From NCBI RefSeq assembly GCF_016545825.1, contig NC_052616.1, positions 8,060,001-8,124,000 of the forward strand: a stretch of DNA of 64,000 nucleotides. The letters are read 5' to 3'. The stretch is from Eucalyptus grandis. Lineage: Eukaryota > Streptophyta > Magnoliopsida > Myrtales > Myrtaceae. Positions 45,954-59,834 of the stretch are shown piece by piece; the first letter of the stretch is position 1; every line of letters starts with the position of its first letter. The notes under the pieces were generated by a model. It was not told where the DNA came from. It did no database searches and saw only the letters and a program-made list of their open reading frames with translations. Position numbers and translations under genes: made by a program.

Positions 45954-48790
45954 GCAAAGTTGAGTTGTACTCTCTCTCTCTCTTCTCTCTGTAGCTAGAA
46001 GGTGGGATCAAATGAAAAGCCTACAAATTTGCAGGCCGTCCTTCTCACTTGGTTCCCGCGTTTGATCCTCTTGAACTCTCTCTCTCTCTCTCTCAGGAAC
46101 CAAGAAGGCCGTGTACAAAGCTCTTGCGGTCACTCCTACTTCACCAATGCATCAGCATTCCCTTGGCAAGTTGGCAAGGTTTTTAATCTGATTAGACAGG
46201 AAAAATTTCAAAACTTTTTGGTCGCCCGTGCGTGTGCGTTTGAGGGTAATAAATCTTGGATATTTCCAGCTCTTTTTTGCGAGAACAGTTGGCCCAACTT
46301 GGGCAAATTGCCAATGCTCCCGTTTGCGTGAAGTGTTCATGTCAGCCATCAGTGAGAGTCATTGAAGGAATGGAAAAGAATGGAATTGAGCATACGGCAA
46401 GGGAAAGCTATTCATTGCTTGCCTCAGAAAGCCATGTGGATGCATGATGGGCGTATGCGGATTAGCTTGAATTATAAGGTTAAAAAACTTTACCGTAATC
46501 ATACGTTGCACGGGAATCATGTCTACATTTTAAAGTTGGTGGAGATCATTAATCGTTCGATATATGTCAACAATATTTGGCGAGTAGTTGTGTCCAAAGA
46601 TTTTTGTGTGATTTTCGCATTTTTTTCTTATCTTGGGAAAACCTAATTTTTTTCAAGAATTTTTTTCCAAACATTTGGGAGTAGTTGTGTCCAAACATTT
46701 TTTTTTTCTTGTATTGGAAAAAAAAAACCATATTTGGAAAATTTTCAACAACATATTCTCAAATGTACATATTTTCTCATTTAGTATTAATGAATCTTTT
46801 TACTCGAAAAAAAAATCTTTTTTTCTCTTTTCCTTTTTGCCAACTAAAAACGAGTTAAAAACAAAGTATTGAGCTGAATACTCATCTTAACGTCGATCCA
46901 TTCATATAAATATAATTTAATTAGCAAGGTATTACTTAAAAATTGCAATACCCAAAACTTCAAATGAAACAAAAAAATTAATTAGCACATCAATTTGCAC
47001 TAGAACCCATCATCATCTAAAAACTTCTCTCGGGATTTTTACATCATGAGATTGGATGATGCCACAATGCTAAGACTAAACTAAAATAAGTCAAAATGAC
47101 CAATCAAATATGACATATCATTTAACAAACATGTTTCAACAAGAAGTTTGGGTGTCTTTTATCATTATAATCGCATCGAATTATGCATGGATCATCACAA
47201 ATTAAGCTGCCATGAATGTTGTCGAGGAGTCATCTTAAGCAAACATACAAATGAGCCCACCGAACCCTGTCTGCAACTGTTTGTATTAACTATGGCTGAC
47301 ATCTAAAACTTTCGATGCCGTGCAGTGTAGGGGTTTGAAGCATTCAATTCCGTAAAGCAACTTTCGATTTTATACTTAAACTATTCGAGGATGTCTCCTT
47401 GTCCACATTTCAGGCATCAATTCAGGCCACGATTGCTCATCCTCTGATGGGTATAGAGAGCATATTGAGACTTGATTAGCAGTTTAACTAACATCAAAAT
47501 GACTTTTCCCCAGAACAAGACCCTCAAGAGAAACCGCTCTTCGCACATCAGCAAAAGCTTCATGTGATTGACCGCGCATGCCGGCTCGATAATCATGTTA
47601 AAATACATGCATCCACGGAAACTTTTGCCTTGATTTTGTACTTATACGTACTGAGTCTTCGTGCAGTGCGAGAACTTTCAGTTCTTGCTTGTTTTCTTCC
47701 ACCCGTTCTCTGCCGGATCAAGAACTGCCAAACCAGAAGTGAAACTCTGGCTTATCCGACCACATCGTCTCGGAAACATGCCCCCGTGACCCGAGTTTTG
47801 TATTATTAGATGACGAATTGCTGTCTGAATTCACCTCACCAGTATGTCAAACAGGAACTCGGAACGAACAAAATTAATCTCGATTTGGACACTAATGAGG
47901 ACCTATTCCACGAGCTGAGAGCTGCAGACCCAAGATGTAACACATATGTACTGAAGCATCGAGGTACAACATCAGCATCTGAAACTCGGACAGACCCGAT
48001 TCGGCCATGAATCCCCTCTTCCTTGCTGTTCTAACCGTGACCACTGAACGCGAGCTAAACATCTTAATAGGTCTATGTCGCCGCCTCGAATGTAACGCCG
48101 TTTTCTGCGACCAAATTACGGAATTTTAATCATAGCCATCGCATCACTTTTCCTTCAGGCCCGTTCTTTCTCGGCCTTCGATCGGACACGTTCAGCGCTT
48201 CTTAGGCTCTAAACTTCATTCCGCGACACCATCGCTTGGAATTCAAAGCTAGCGTTGGGAAAATCTCTTTGACGTGAGTGAACCAGAAGTCTATTCTCTC
48301 TCTCTCTCACTTTCGCCATTTCTTTTTTGGTCTGGTGTCTGTCCTTTCGTAAGAGAAGTGAATTGAAGGGAAGTGCGGTCGGACGAGCACAAAAACTAAG
48401 AGAAAAAGGAAGAATAAAAAGGAGAATAGTCAAGGAAAAATAATCATCGGATTGATCCTTGACTATTTCTCCTCCTGATTAAAGATTTGATCATCAAATG
48501 TTGTCCGCTTAAAGTATTATTACCATGAAAAGGACTCGGAATTTAATACTAAACACGATATGAATATCTTCACTTTCGTGTGAATTGAGTCTTTTGAGAA
48601 GAGGAAACACTGAAATTGATTCGTGCTTCGATACCGTGTTAGATATGATCTTGACAACCTCTCAAAAAATGCTATTAGTTGGGTGGAAATTATTAAAGAG
48701 TCATAGATTTATTGCATGTATCTTAAACCTCTCAATTTAATCAATTTAGTTCTAAATTTTGTATGATTTGTCAATTATGGCCAAAAATCA
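45954..48790. other. gene-poor region
   Basis: A CT run lies at about 46076-46095. The stretch to 46450 has long ORFs on both strands without family resemblance. 46600-47400 is AT-rich. 47420-48440 has moderate GC and could hide a fast-evolving or non-coding transcript, but nothing is recognised. Confidence 0.4.
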
Positions 48791-51700
48791 ATGACATGTA
48801 TGCCAGCCGTCTTAAGTGCACAGATGGCACATGTGGAAAACTTTTATAGTTTTTTAATATTTTTTCTCATTAGTTTCCTTCTTCTTCTTTTTCCATTTTT
48901 CTTTCTTTTCCTTTTTCCTTTTTTTTTTCTTTTTCTCTTATTTCCCTATGTCAATCCGTGGCCTGGGCAATGGCCAACAAAGGTTGTTGGCCGTAGCAAG
49001 GGCCAGAACGTATGGTCTAGATTTGACAAACGCACTGTGGTCCTCATTGGCCTCATTTGAAAAAAAATTTTAAAAAAATGAAAAAAATATTTACAAATTA
49101 CCAAAAAAAAAATTGTTTAGGTCACCGTCGACTACCGCGCCACCTAAGACGGTTGACATTCATGTTAGTAATTTCCAATCAAAATCAGTCGAAATAATTA
49201 AATTGGTAAATTATCAAAAGACTTAGAATTAAATTGGATTTTCAAGAACATACCTAACACGATATCTAAGCACAAGTCAATTTCAATGTTTCTTCTTCTT
49301 GAAAGACCCGATTTACACGAAAGGAAAGATGCTCACATCAAGCTTAGTATTAAATTAAAGATGCCCACATCAAGTTTAGTATTAAATTCCGAGTCCTTTT
49401 CACGTTGATAAATACTATAAGCGGATAATGTTTGATGATCAAATCTATTTACGGAATTATTATAATCAGGAGGAGAATCAGTAGGGAGTATAAGGGAAGT
49501 TGAAGGATGTGGGATGGGCTTCCCATGCATGGACCCTCTTTTGTCTAAAAATCGTGTTGGACCAGATCAAATTGCCAACTCCTGAAAGATCACATCAGAA
49601 TTTCTTCTGGGCCCAATATCAGATCAGAAGTTAAAACTCGTTGCTTTGGACTGCAATAGGTTGCCTTTGTTTGGAAAAAATCCAAATAAGGACTTAAATG
49701 CCCTCATTTTCTCCGCTAATAATCTGAAATGGTTATTATTATTTCAAATAAGGGTCCTCGCAGGCTAGCAAAATACTCCAGCTGATCAAGGGTGTTTTTG
49801 TTCAAACACAATTTTAATTTTAAATAAATTGGATTAAAAATTTTAAAAATTAAATTCTTTAAAAAAAAAATACAAGAGGGAGGGTTGGGGCCAACCCTCC
49901 CACCTATTTTTATTATTATTATTTGTGTTTTTTTTAAAGTTTTTTCAAAGAAAAAAATAGAAAAAGGAAAGAATTTTTTTTAAAAAAAAAAAAAGAATAA
50001 CATAAATGCCCTTAATCAAATGGTAAGGTCATACCATTCTTTGAGACTAACATGGCACTTCAGATCCTTATATAGAATAAGATTCATTTTAGGTTATTAT
50101 TTGAAAAAACGATGACACTTTATATTCTTATTTTGAATTTTTCCCATTGTTATGAATTGGTTTTTTTTTTTTTTTTTTTTTTGGATTAGGCAAAGACCCT
50201 AGGTCCAAAATGAGGCAACGAAAGTACGGGTGATTGGTACCTAAGTTGATCCAAATCTCATGCACATCCCTATGCAACAGGAAAGGAACTAGCCAGACAC
50301 TTACCAATTCTCGTAATTTGCTCCCTTCTTCATTGCAAAACTCACCCTAATTAGGTTTCTTTAGAGAGGAAGGAATGGGAATAGAAACTAATTTCTAAAC
50401 GAAGTTGGATTATCTTCTCTTCATGTGAAAATCATTGACTTGACTCGTTAATGAGAATATTATTTATCAATGCGGAAGTAACTCTCTCTCGAAGAAATAG
50501 CTCTCTTGAACACGATTTCAAAAGGAAAATTCATTAATTTGAGAGAAATTAGTTCCCCAAAATGTCCACTCGATAAAATAAAAGCAGTACACTAAAAACA
50601 ACGGTGGAAAAGATATCGTCCCCAGTTCTAGACATGACATGCTTTGCCCGAGCATCAAAATGTTGATTCCCTAGAATTAATTTACACAAAAATATTAAAT
50701 AATATCATTCATTATTTTAATTTGTTACAATAATATACAAAACTTAGAGGAAAAAAAAACATTGTTTAAAGAAAATGCAAATGTTTTTTAAATTTATTTA
50801 TTTATCATATGTAGCTTTACAATTCTAAAAAATAAAACTGAAAAAAAAAAAAATTGACCCCGTGTGTGTATATTTATAGCGAAAATCCCGGGCACCGACC
50901 CGTCGGGACGTGTCGGAGCGTGTCGGACACGTGTCGGAGTGTCTATAACTAGTGAGTCCAGCCATGGGGCGGGTCGTCGGGAGGAGAATGGTCGGTGAAA
51001 GAAACAGCAACCGCCCGCCTGCATAACATGCGTTGGCATAGCTTGCACGATAGTGTGCATTAGGTCATCAATTTGTACTTGTATAAAAAAAAAAAAAAAA
51101 GGGGGTATATATGTGGCGTTGAGCTTGATATGGACGGTCAGTGCGGACATCACAAGGCTGGAAAATCAATTATGGCATCGTCACAGCTGCATATATCCTC
51201 GTGGGCAATGATCACGGATTGCATTAGGTACGTGACATATAATTCTTCTTTTGTTCTTCTTAAAAATGCTATCATAATTGATGCTGAAGTCAAACAATTA
51301 TTAGAGACCCTTCTAGGGTTTGCAGCATACGAGCATTTTCTTTTTATGATTTTTTTTCTTATAATAAGACAAGATAATAATACGCCCCACGACGCAGATC
51401 CTTCGGATCAATCATGTGTTACGCAATATTCCCTTTTTGTACAAAAGAATATGTTATGTATGCTTCGTGGCGTGCGAACCGTATAGAATCACGTCCGGTT
51501 CATCTGAAATATTAAACTTATGAATGAAGACAATGATGCTGCATTGTCATCGTGCTTTGGCTTCACTAACTCGATTTTCAATTTAAGTAATTTTTTTGGT
51601 CTAATCAATTTAAGTAATTGAAGCGTCGTGAAATCTTAAAATTACTTTAATTAAGAGAGGACATGATGTGCTTTTGAAATTCAAAGTAGGCATGCTTTCT

Positions 51701-52483
51701 ACCATAATATATTTCCGGGAATATGATATGCTTTTAAATCGAATCATAAATATAGTTCAAGTTTTTTGTCCGATGAAAAGGATACCCCCGATACCTTAAA
51801 TAATCCTCAACTTTAGGTTCGATCCAAATTTTACCCTAAATTTTTTTATCCCATAAAAAATCACAACTTTAGATTTAATCTCAATTCTATCATGAATATT
51901 TTTATTAAAAAATTATCAACTTTTACTTGAGTCACACACTATTCTATTGATTCTTTGTTCAAAAAACTTCTTGAACATGAGCTATTCAAGCGTCCTGAGT
52001 TGAGTATCTCCAGTGTCAACTCTCCGACTATGTTCCATCTTGAGTTGGAGAGATGGAAAGCTAAGCGCAAAATCAAACATCCTTGAGTGAGATGGAAATA
52101 AAACTCTTTAAAGAGTAAGAATAATTGAAAAAAGAAGAAGAAGAAATCAACCCTAAGCACCCAATTATTACCCAAATCTCATAACGTCGTATTGGGTTTG
52201 AAATTTGGAAAAAACATACTAGACCAATTATGTGAAAATGCCACATTATTTAAGGGCGATTTTGAGCAAAGGATTAACAGAGATAAATATGGGCCTCGAA
52301 TAAAAATTAATGATTTTTTACGAGACAAAAAAAATTATTAAAGGTTTTTTTATGAAATGCAAAAAAAAAAAAATTAGGATAGAATTGAGATTGGAGTGGT
52401 TTAGAGTAGACTTGAGAATGGACCAATGATTTGAGAATGTTTTTATGATATAAAAAATTTATGATAAAATTGAGACTTAGGTC
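48791..52483. other. gene-free AT-rich region with low-complexity blocks
   Basis: This includes a T/C-rich block at 48850-48945 followed by GGCCAACAAAGG-type text (48970-49020), poly-A and poly-T runs (49860-49995, 50160-50182), and three close copies of GTGTCGGA with CACGTGTCGGA at 50910-50940. No coding feature could be supported. Confidence 0.4.
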
Positions 52484-53340
52484 TTGTTTAATAACCAACA
52501 AAATAGTACTTGATTATATTATTTTGTTTATTCGAACAAAAATAAAAGGAATAGAAATTCATTTTGTAACTTTTTTTGTTTCTTAAACTATATTTGGAAC
52601 AGTATCAAGAAGTAAAAAAAAAATGTTTTTTTATTATCGGGAACAATTTTAAAATTAAGCCCTTTTTATTTTCTTTTATTTTGTTCTTTTCCTTTTGTTC
52701 TTTTTCTTCCTTTGGCGACGGCCTTACTGAAGCCTCACTAGGCTATCGCGAGGTTGGCCCTACTATGATTGGGCATCGCCAACAGCCTCGCAAGCCAAGG
52801 CTTAGCTAAGCCTCATCTGGCCACTATCAAGGCTCAACCTCGTCAAGCCATCGCGGGGTTGGTGCCTTGTGGTCTCGCGGTGCCCCAACAAGGCTTGGTC
52901 TCACCAAGGGCTAGCAATGTTTTTTTTTTTTTGGTAAAGGTAATAATATTAATGAGGAGGACAAAAGTACAAAAGATCGGATCCAAACAAGCACTCTTAA
53001 CAAAGGAGCAAGAGTGACGGGGATCCGATAAAAAGCCCGAGGGCGCCAGCAAGAACACAAAAGCTATGAAGCGAACAAGGGCTAGCAATGTTCCAACAAG
53101 GTTACTAGCTAAGGGAAGAAGAAGAAAAGAAAATAAAAAAAGTAATAAAATTATTTTAAAAATAAAAATATATAATTCATAAAAGAATTTATGCCTCTTA
53201 TCAAATATATTTTTATTTCGAGAATAGAAATTTCGAATAATTATCAAATATTTTAAAATACTCATAAATTCATTCAGAAAATAGAATGAAAGATTATTTT
53301 TGAAAATAAAATAGTTATGAAACATATCTTTAGAATTAGT
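52484..53340. repeat. dispersed repeat block with GCCTCGC-rich core
   Basis: An AT-rich left part (GTTTAATAACCAAC, AGGAATAGAAATTCATTTTG) and right part (AATAGAAATTTCG, AATAAAATAGTTATG) flank a GC-richer core of GCCTCGC, GGCTTGG and CAAGGCT phrases at 52720-52920. Similar AT text recurs at 63490-63620. Termini were not resolved. A retroposon has inserted into the core at 52922-53075. Confidence 0.45.
52922..53075 (-). mobile_element. short retroposon (5'-truncated LINE or SINE) with perfect 17-bp target duplication
   Basis: The insert is bounded by CAAGGGCTAGCAATGTT at 52905-52921 and again at 53076-53092, identical over 17 bases. It begins with poly-T, so on the minus strand it ends TATTATTACCTTTACC plus poly-A. 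That end resembles LINE 3' tails more than tRNA-derived SINEs, and no A/B boxes are visible. Confidence 0.85.
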
Positions 53341-56300
53341 GTTCGTGTCTTCTGGGGTATTAGGCCGAATGAGTATCTAAGTCAAAGCTGAAGCTTTCAG
53401 AAATTTAACATCAACATCGATGCCACGTGTCCCCTCGTGGAAAATCGTCTCCGGGGGCTAGATTATCTACTGTTGCTGCGTAAGATAGCTTCGGTAGAAT
53501 TCTCGCGAGGCCGGTGGTTCCGACGGCTGTGATGTGACGACACTAAGGAGGGATCCCGAGAAAGAAAGAGAAACGGCAACCCCCTTGAGTGGCGCCACGT
53601 GGCGGGAGGCTAGTGGTTCGGACGGTGGCCGTGAATGTGATTTTTCGGACTTTTTTCCTCCTTTTAGGTCCGCGAGCTCAACGGTTGATGATGCTCCACG
53701 AAATAAATTTATCAAATACCTCATCATTTTTTGCTCCAAAAAAAAAAAAAAACCTCATCAATTATTTTATTTTATTTTCCTTTTATTTTCCTCCCCTTTT
53801 TTTCGTGATGTCGTTTTCCATGTCGCGAAAGGCTGGCATTGGGCCCCATGCCGAAGGGGGGTGAGGCATGTGAGTGGGGCGTATCCTATAAGGTTGAGTT
53901 GGCTTCCCTATCTCTCTCTTTTTTTTTTTTTTTTTTCTGACAAGAGAAAGATTGCGATGCCAAATTCGAGATGGACCCCCACCTCGACGTGTTTGGTGAT
54001 CTTGTTTGGTAAGTACAATTATTATTAACGACTCGAATTATGGAGTCAAAGTGCGATCTTCATTTAAGCTCGAAATAGCTTGACTATATACAGTTTTTGC
54101 CATATAATAATGATATAAATAGTCACTAAACTTTAATTTAATATATAAAATGACTTCCAATTTTTTAATTTATTTATTATGATATGTAAACTTTATCTTA
54201 ATATTTAATGCGGAATTAAATTTTTTCACATCATCACAAAATCATTTTAAAATTTACTAAAAGTTTATGAGTTACAATATTAAAAGTTTAGAGATCATAT
54301 TTTCGCTTTTCTGTATTGAAAAATCAGATGAGCTCAAAAAATAATCATAACATTTTTAACTGACAGCTTATATACGAACTAAAAGCTTCTCAGTGTCAAG
54401 AACATAACTGTGCAAAGTCGGGATGCTCAGATCGGGATCACGTACTGCGACGACGTGCATCACGGGCGGATTTTATAACGCAAAGAAATCGAATTTCCAT
54501 TCGAAATGGTTTTATCTTCTGCGCAACTTGAATGAAAGAGCCCCACGTGAATTTGCGTTGTCATGTCCTAAGCGTGGAACGCCGCCGCTCGAGGAAGAAC
54601 TCGTTTTACCTGAAAACTTGGAAAAATTCCTCACTTCACCTCGGCCACGCAAAAGTGGGGCCCGGTTTCGAGCGACAAGTGGCCCCGGTTTCGAGCGACA
54701 GGTGTCCCCGGTCCCGCAGCAGGCAAGGGACAAAGTCGTCAATTCACAGTACCGCGATCTCTGCCGACCCGTTGCACATGCCGCCGATTTCTTTGATCCT
54801 CGAGTCCCGTCGCTTTCCATCGGATCGAACGGTCGAAAGGAAGGGTCGGTTTCCGCTGGGCCGTTGGATTCTGGCTGTACCGATGTGGTCTCTTTCTCTC
54901 CTATTTGTTATTTTCTTTTCTATTTTTTTTTCTTCGGGTTCGATTTTTTGTGGCTGTGATTCTGTTACCGTTGGCGGAAGTCCCATTACACTGAAAAAAA
55001 AACGTGTGATTTCGATGGGAATTCTCGATGCATCGGGACCTCTCGTCTCGCGCGGGAATCTGGACCGTCGGATCTCGTGCTCTTGCGTGAACTCGTCGGT
55101 CTCTCGGATCGACCGTCAGTCTGTACGTGTCCGAAATTCATTAAATGGAACATCGTCCTTGGGTAAGTGTCGAAGATCATATTTAGATTCGAGTCCGTAG
55201 AATATCGTTCAGTTTTAGCGACATGTCCCCGTGACGAGACAAAGGAGAATCATCTCGATCGATGACGGTGGAGCTGAAAACGATTGTTTGAAAAAAGAAG
55301 AAGAAAAAAGACGCTTTTCATGCGATTTTCTCTATCGCAATGGTTGGATTTACGTATGGGGGAAGTAACACGGGGAAGGTAATGAGAGTTAAAAAAAAAC
55401 AACCAAGGAAATGGATGTGATGTGGATGGTGTTAGTATTCCAATTGAGTGAAATATTTTAATTGACGTAATAAGAATTATTCTTCTATTTGGATTAAATC
55501 TGACAACATTCGGATAATCTTGTTCAACTGCCCACGTAAACATGCATTGACACTAAGTATGATATTAATTTTACTTCCATTTATGTTGCAAGTATACAAA
55601 AAGAAAAAAACATGTACGGGACTTTTGAGACGTTTAAGGAAATTATATTCGAAAAGATAAATAAAAGAAATGCTGACCATATAAAAGAAACAAGCTGAAG
55701 TCATGTCTTATGTGTCAGAACCTACTAATGCAATGGAAATTTAAACAACACAATAAAAAAATTAAAATAAAATATAAGCTAACAAAGAATCTATTAAAAA
55801 AAAAAGACTGGTAATAAGATTTCTAAAGGTGGTTGAAAATCACAGGTTTCAATCACATTGCACAAAACACTATAAAAAAAACAAAAGACTAAAGACTAAA
55901 GCTTGAAAAGCACTTGTTTTGGATGGATACATCACGACAGTCCCAATTCAATCTAATATAGATCGAAACCAACTGTTAAATGCAAGTTTTTAGATGAAGC
56001 GAGTAGATTTGCAGGTAAAAACCATATGAACTAGTCAAGACCATTTCTTTATCGGATTAACTCTCTAAACCGCTTTGATGGAATCAATTTTTAATTGGTT
56101 TTAATCTTATTTAATAATATATATATATAGAGAGTTGCAACAACAAAAATTTGATCTTGGATGGCTCAAAAAACCTTGAAGGGCTTCAACCATTTTGCCA
56201 AAAGAAGCTATTACATTAATAATGTCAATAATTAATTCAATTTATCTTCAAAAATGAAAAAAAGAAGAAGAAAAACTCTTCCTAAGTTTTTGGAATTGAC

Positions 56301-57550
56301 TTGTTCGATTTCAAGCTAGTCTCAAAGAGTCTCAATTCGATTCCTAGTTTGAAAAAATTGGAACTAACCTTAACTAAATAGGTTTTAGGTTCTTGATGAA
56401 GAAGTTAATCTAGTCTGTAATCGATCACGTTGCTTATCTCAATGACACATGCATACTCCCATCCTTTTTGTAATGAAAGGAAACAGACACAAACATGAAA
56501 ATAGATCAATGATTGTCCCCATCTTTTTTTTTCCTACAAATGTTTCTTTCTTTTGTGACCATAGTGAGCAAACGGCTACTTTTCAAATTTCACCCACCCT
56601 ACCAAAATGATTGACCTAAAACGCACTTCTTGACTTGAGGTTGAAGAAATTCACAAAAGGATATCAAATCACCACCTTGATTGGAAAACCCACCGTCCAG
56701 TCACATTGCTCAACCTGTCATCCATCCACAAGAAAACAAACATCCTCATCCCATGGATGCACCACCCCACATGGCCCAAACTACCAAATTCCACGGATGA
56801 TTCAAGGAGCTTCCCAATAATTTACACCTTCTCCATGAAGGAAAGAAAAGCCGGAAAGAGCACATGACACTGTAGAGGATAAGAACAAAAGCCAGCAGGA
56901 TCAGGCCAACCAAACCTGTCCACATCCCCTTGCCCTTTCCAGAACAATCCCTCATCAATCTATCACCAAAACTACATTTGAAAAACAAGGAACGTGCTAG
57001 AACCATTATAACAATTATGTTGATTCAGTTTGATATTTAGAGGCCCTAATCCCGAACTTAGTAGCCAAGCCAAATGACCCACCTTTTCTTTCAGGCCACC
57101 AGTGACTTCCACACAATTCAACAGCAGAGAATTCAGACAGTTTAGAAATTCAACACTCGGAAAAAATTCAACTTGAGCAGGATAAACACATCTTAAGAAA
57201 TATTACCAGTGAATACGTTCTTTTTAACAGTTAGAATTAGTTAGAATTAGTTCACTTCATGCTTACGTGGGGATGGATTTTCGAACATCTTTTAAGAATA
57301 ACTAGCATCCGCAAGTGAAAATTTCAGTGGCAGCATCCGCAACGGGGTAAATAATTCAGAAGAGAACCGCAACAGGAAGGAACAAAAGTGCCCACAGAAA
57401 AACTAAGGCCAGCTTATCCTCATCAAGAAAACAATTTCAGACAATAATCGAGCCAAAAGAAAAATGAAAAAAACAAAAGAAGAAAAAGAATTGTTGTCCC
57501 CACTCGCCACAGTCTGTCGAGCACAGAGAAAAGAAGTGGAGCTCGGCCAT
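53341..57550. other. gene-poor region, including the upstream DNA of the aquaporin gene
   Basis: 53390-53890 and 54420-55200 are GC-richer islands with phrases such as CGGACGGTGG and GACCGTCGGATC. They contain overlapping ORFs of up to 222 codons that match nothing I know. At 54655-54701 a 23-24 bp unit (core CCCGGTTTCGAGCGACA) is repeated in tandem, with a partial third copy. 55200-57500 is AT-rich with no recognised feature apart from the aquaporin promoter near the right end. Confidence 0.4.
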
Positions 57551-57551
57551 C

Positions 57552-57558
57552 TATAAAA
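57552..57558 (+). promoter_or_regulatory. TATA-like box of the PIP1 gene
   Basis: TATAAAA lies about 120 bp before the aquaporin start codon, with a CA-rich, AGAGAG-containing leader downstream, a sensible spacing for a plant core promoter. Confidence 0.6.
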
Positions 57559-57678
57559 CCACCTTTTATCATCTTCTCTGCCACCACGCTATCTTTATTC
57601 ACATAAACAGAGAGAGAGAGCTCAGTTCACGAAACAGAGAAAACAGAGCAGAGAACAGAGCACAGAAGGAGAAGGAAA

Positions 57679-59834
57679 ATGGAGGGCAAAGAAGAGGACG
57701 TGAGAGAGGGAGCCAACAAGTTCCCGGATAGGCAGCCCATCGGGACGTCCGCGCAGACGGACAAGGACTACAAGGAGCCACCCCCGGCGCCGTTGTTCGA
57801 GCCAGGGGAGCTCGCGTCATGGTCCTTCTACAGGGCTGGGATTGCGGAGTTCGTGGCCACCTTCTTGTTCCTCTACATCACCATCCTCACCGTCATGGGC
57901 TTCGCCAACAACCAAAACAAGTGCAAGACCGTGGGCGTCCAGGGCATTGCCTGGGCCTTCGGGGGCATGATCTTCGCCCTTGTCTACTGCACCGCCGGTA
58001 TCTCTGGTGAGTCAGGAGTGTGTGTTGGAGTGAGCTTGCTGGGTTTACTTAGCTCACTGCTTCTGTGTCTCTGTTTCGTTTTCTCTTGCTTGGAGATGTT
58101 TAGGATTTGTCTGGGAGAGAGTGGGAAGGCAAAAAGGAAAGAACTTTGCCAATTGTCTTTCTTGGAACTTCACAGTTACATGCATGGTTTCGTTTATGTC
58201 GTCCTAGGTGTTAGTTTAGACTTGTTTTTCCTTCAAAAGATGCGATTTTCGCCATTTTTGTCTCGCCTTTTTTCTTCTTGCTAGAGCCCCTTTTGTTTTC
58301 CTGCTTCCTGCAGCTGGAATTTGTGGGAAGTACTTTAGGTATCAGTTTTTCTAAAAAGTAGTAATTTTGGGGGATGATTTCGTGCAAGAGACTTGCTTTA
58401 TCAACTGTAACATAGATGGCTCTTACAGGTTTATATATCTTCATCCCTACTCGAGTGACTTTAAAGAGTAAAAAGAAGTTTCTTTTTCTTTGCCATGTTT
58501 TAACTATAATTGGCTCATTTCCTCATGGACTTCACCCCATCTCCCTTCCCATGACTGATGGGTGCGTTCTGGTTCCTTGAACTTCAGGTGGACATATCAA
58601 CCCAGCAGTGACCTTTGGGCTTTTCCTGGCCAAGAAGCTGTCCCTGACCAGGGCAGTGTTCTACATGGTTATGCAGTGCCTCGGGGCCATCTGTGGTGCT
58701 GGGGTGGTGAAAGGCTTCATGGGCCACACTCAATATGAGCTTCTGAATGGTGGCGCCAACTATGTGCACCATGGCTACACCAAGGGTGATGGCCTCGGTG
58801 CTGAAATTGTGGGCACTTTTGTCCTGGTTTACACTGTGTTCTCTGCCACTGATGCCAAGAGGAATGCCAGAGACTCTCATGTCCCTGTATGTGCACACTC
58901 TGTCCTCTTCCTCCTCTTGGTGTTCTTGATGTTTCTGGTGTTTTCTTTTTTTGCCCTTTTTTTTGGGTGTAATTCGCTTTTAATCCTTTTGTTCATGAAG
59001 TGGTTTAATTTAGTGGGATGTTTAGCTTTGCTGCTTGTGGTTTGATCTATGAAAGAGGGTCAAAAGAGTTTACACAATTTTGGACCATGGATATTTGCTT
59101 TTCAAGGGCAACTAAAATTGATGAATTGTGAAGAGGAGAATTCTTAGGGAATCAAGAAGTAGTTAAGAAGAAATATCGATCTTGGGGTAGGCATTGAATG
59201 AAAATTTTATTGTGATCTTGAGGTAAGCATGTTTGGCATAATCTGAGTGCTGTGGTTTGTTGAGCTGGAAGTATCATTCCACATCCACGAACTAAAGTTG
59301 GTGGCATAAGGAAAAGAAACTATGGATGATGGAATTGTTTGACTTTAATGTTGGTGCCTTTTTCTGAAGACTTCTGGATTTAGATCAGATGGGGCTTGTA
59401 TCATCTTGCACGTTCAGGAATTTGGAAAAAGTAGCGTTCTCATGGTACCAAAAAATGGTAGCAACTGTACCGCTCATTATTCTTTTGGGCATTCATATTG
59501 CAGATCTTGGCTCCTCTTCCAATTGGGTTTGCTGTGTTCTTGGTTCACTTGGCCACAATCCCCATCACCGGAACCGGCATTAACCCGGCAAGGAGTCTTG
59601 GAGCCGCCATCATCTTCGACAAGGACTTTGCCTGGGACGACCAAGTAAGCTCCTTATTTTTCTTTTCGGAAAAGAATAACATAATTTTCTTGGTTGATAA
59701 TCAAAACCGATTCTGAAATGAATTTGGGTTTTTATCAGTGGATCTTCTGGGTTGGACCATTCATTGGAGCTGCCCTAGCTGCTCTCTACCACCAGATCAT
59801 CATCAGAGCAATTCCCTTCAAGGCCAGGGCTTGA
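57679..59834 (+). CDS. plasma membrane intrinsic protein, PIP1-type aquaporin
   Basis: Four exons, 57679-58006, 58588-58886, 59504-59644 and 59739-59834, join in frame to 287 residues; this length and exon count are standard for plant PIPs. The N terminus ([26 protein letters not shown], here split: [15 protein letters not shown] then [11 protein letters not shown]) is the long, conserved PIP1 form. There are six membrane helices and two NPA motifs (residues 114-116 and 236-238), in [11 protein letters not shown] and [11 protein letters not shown]. The pore filter includes His224 and Arg239. Loop A has the conserved Cys82 and loop D keeps His207, the residue that senses cytosolic pH in PIPs. 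The C terminus is short (IPFKARA), as in PIP1 and unlike PIP2. Such channels pass water and, in some members, CO2 or hydrogen peroxide, usually as heterotetramers with PIP2. Nothing looks broken. Confidence 0.97.

Noticed and set aside
51400..51510. Phrase GAACCGTATAGAATCACG followed by TCCGGTTC, resembling the stem next to group II intron domain V in organelle DNA
   Set aside because: Only one short hairpin is visible and no neighbouring exon or intron domain could be identified; too weak to call an organelle insertion.
54423..55200. Overlapping ORFs of 178 and 222 codons on the plus strand
   Set aside because: They overlap in different frames, match no family I recognise and end in low-complexity text; stop codons are rarer there because of GC content.
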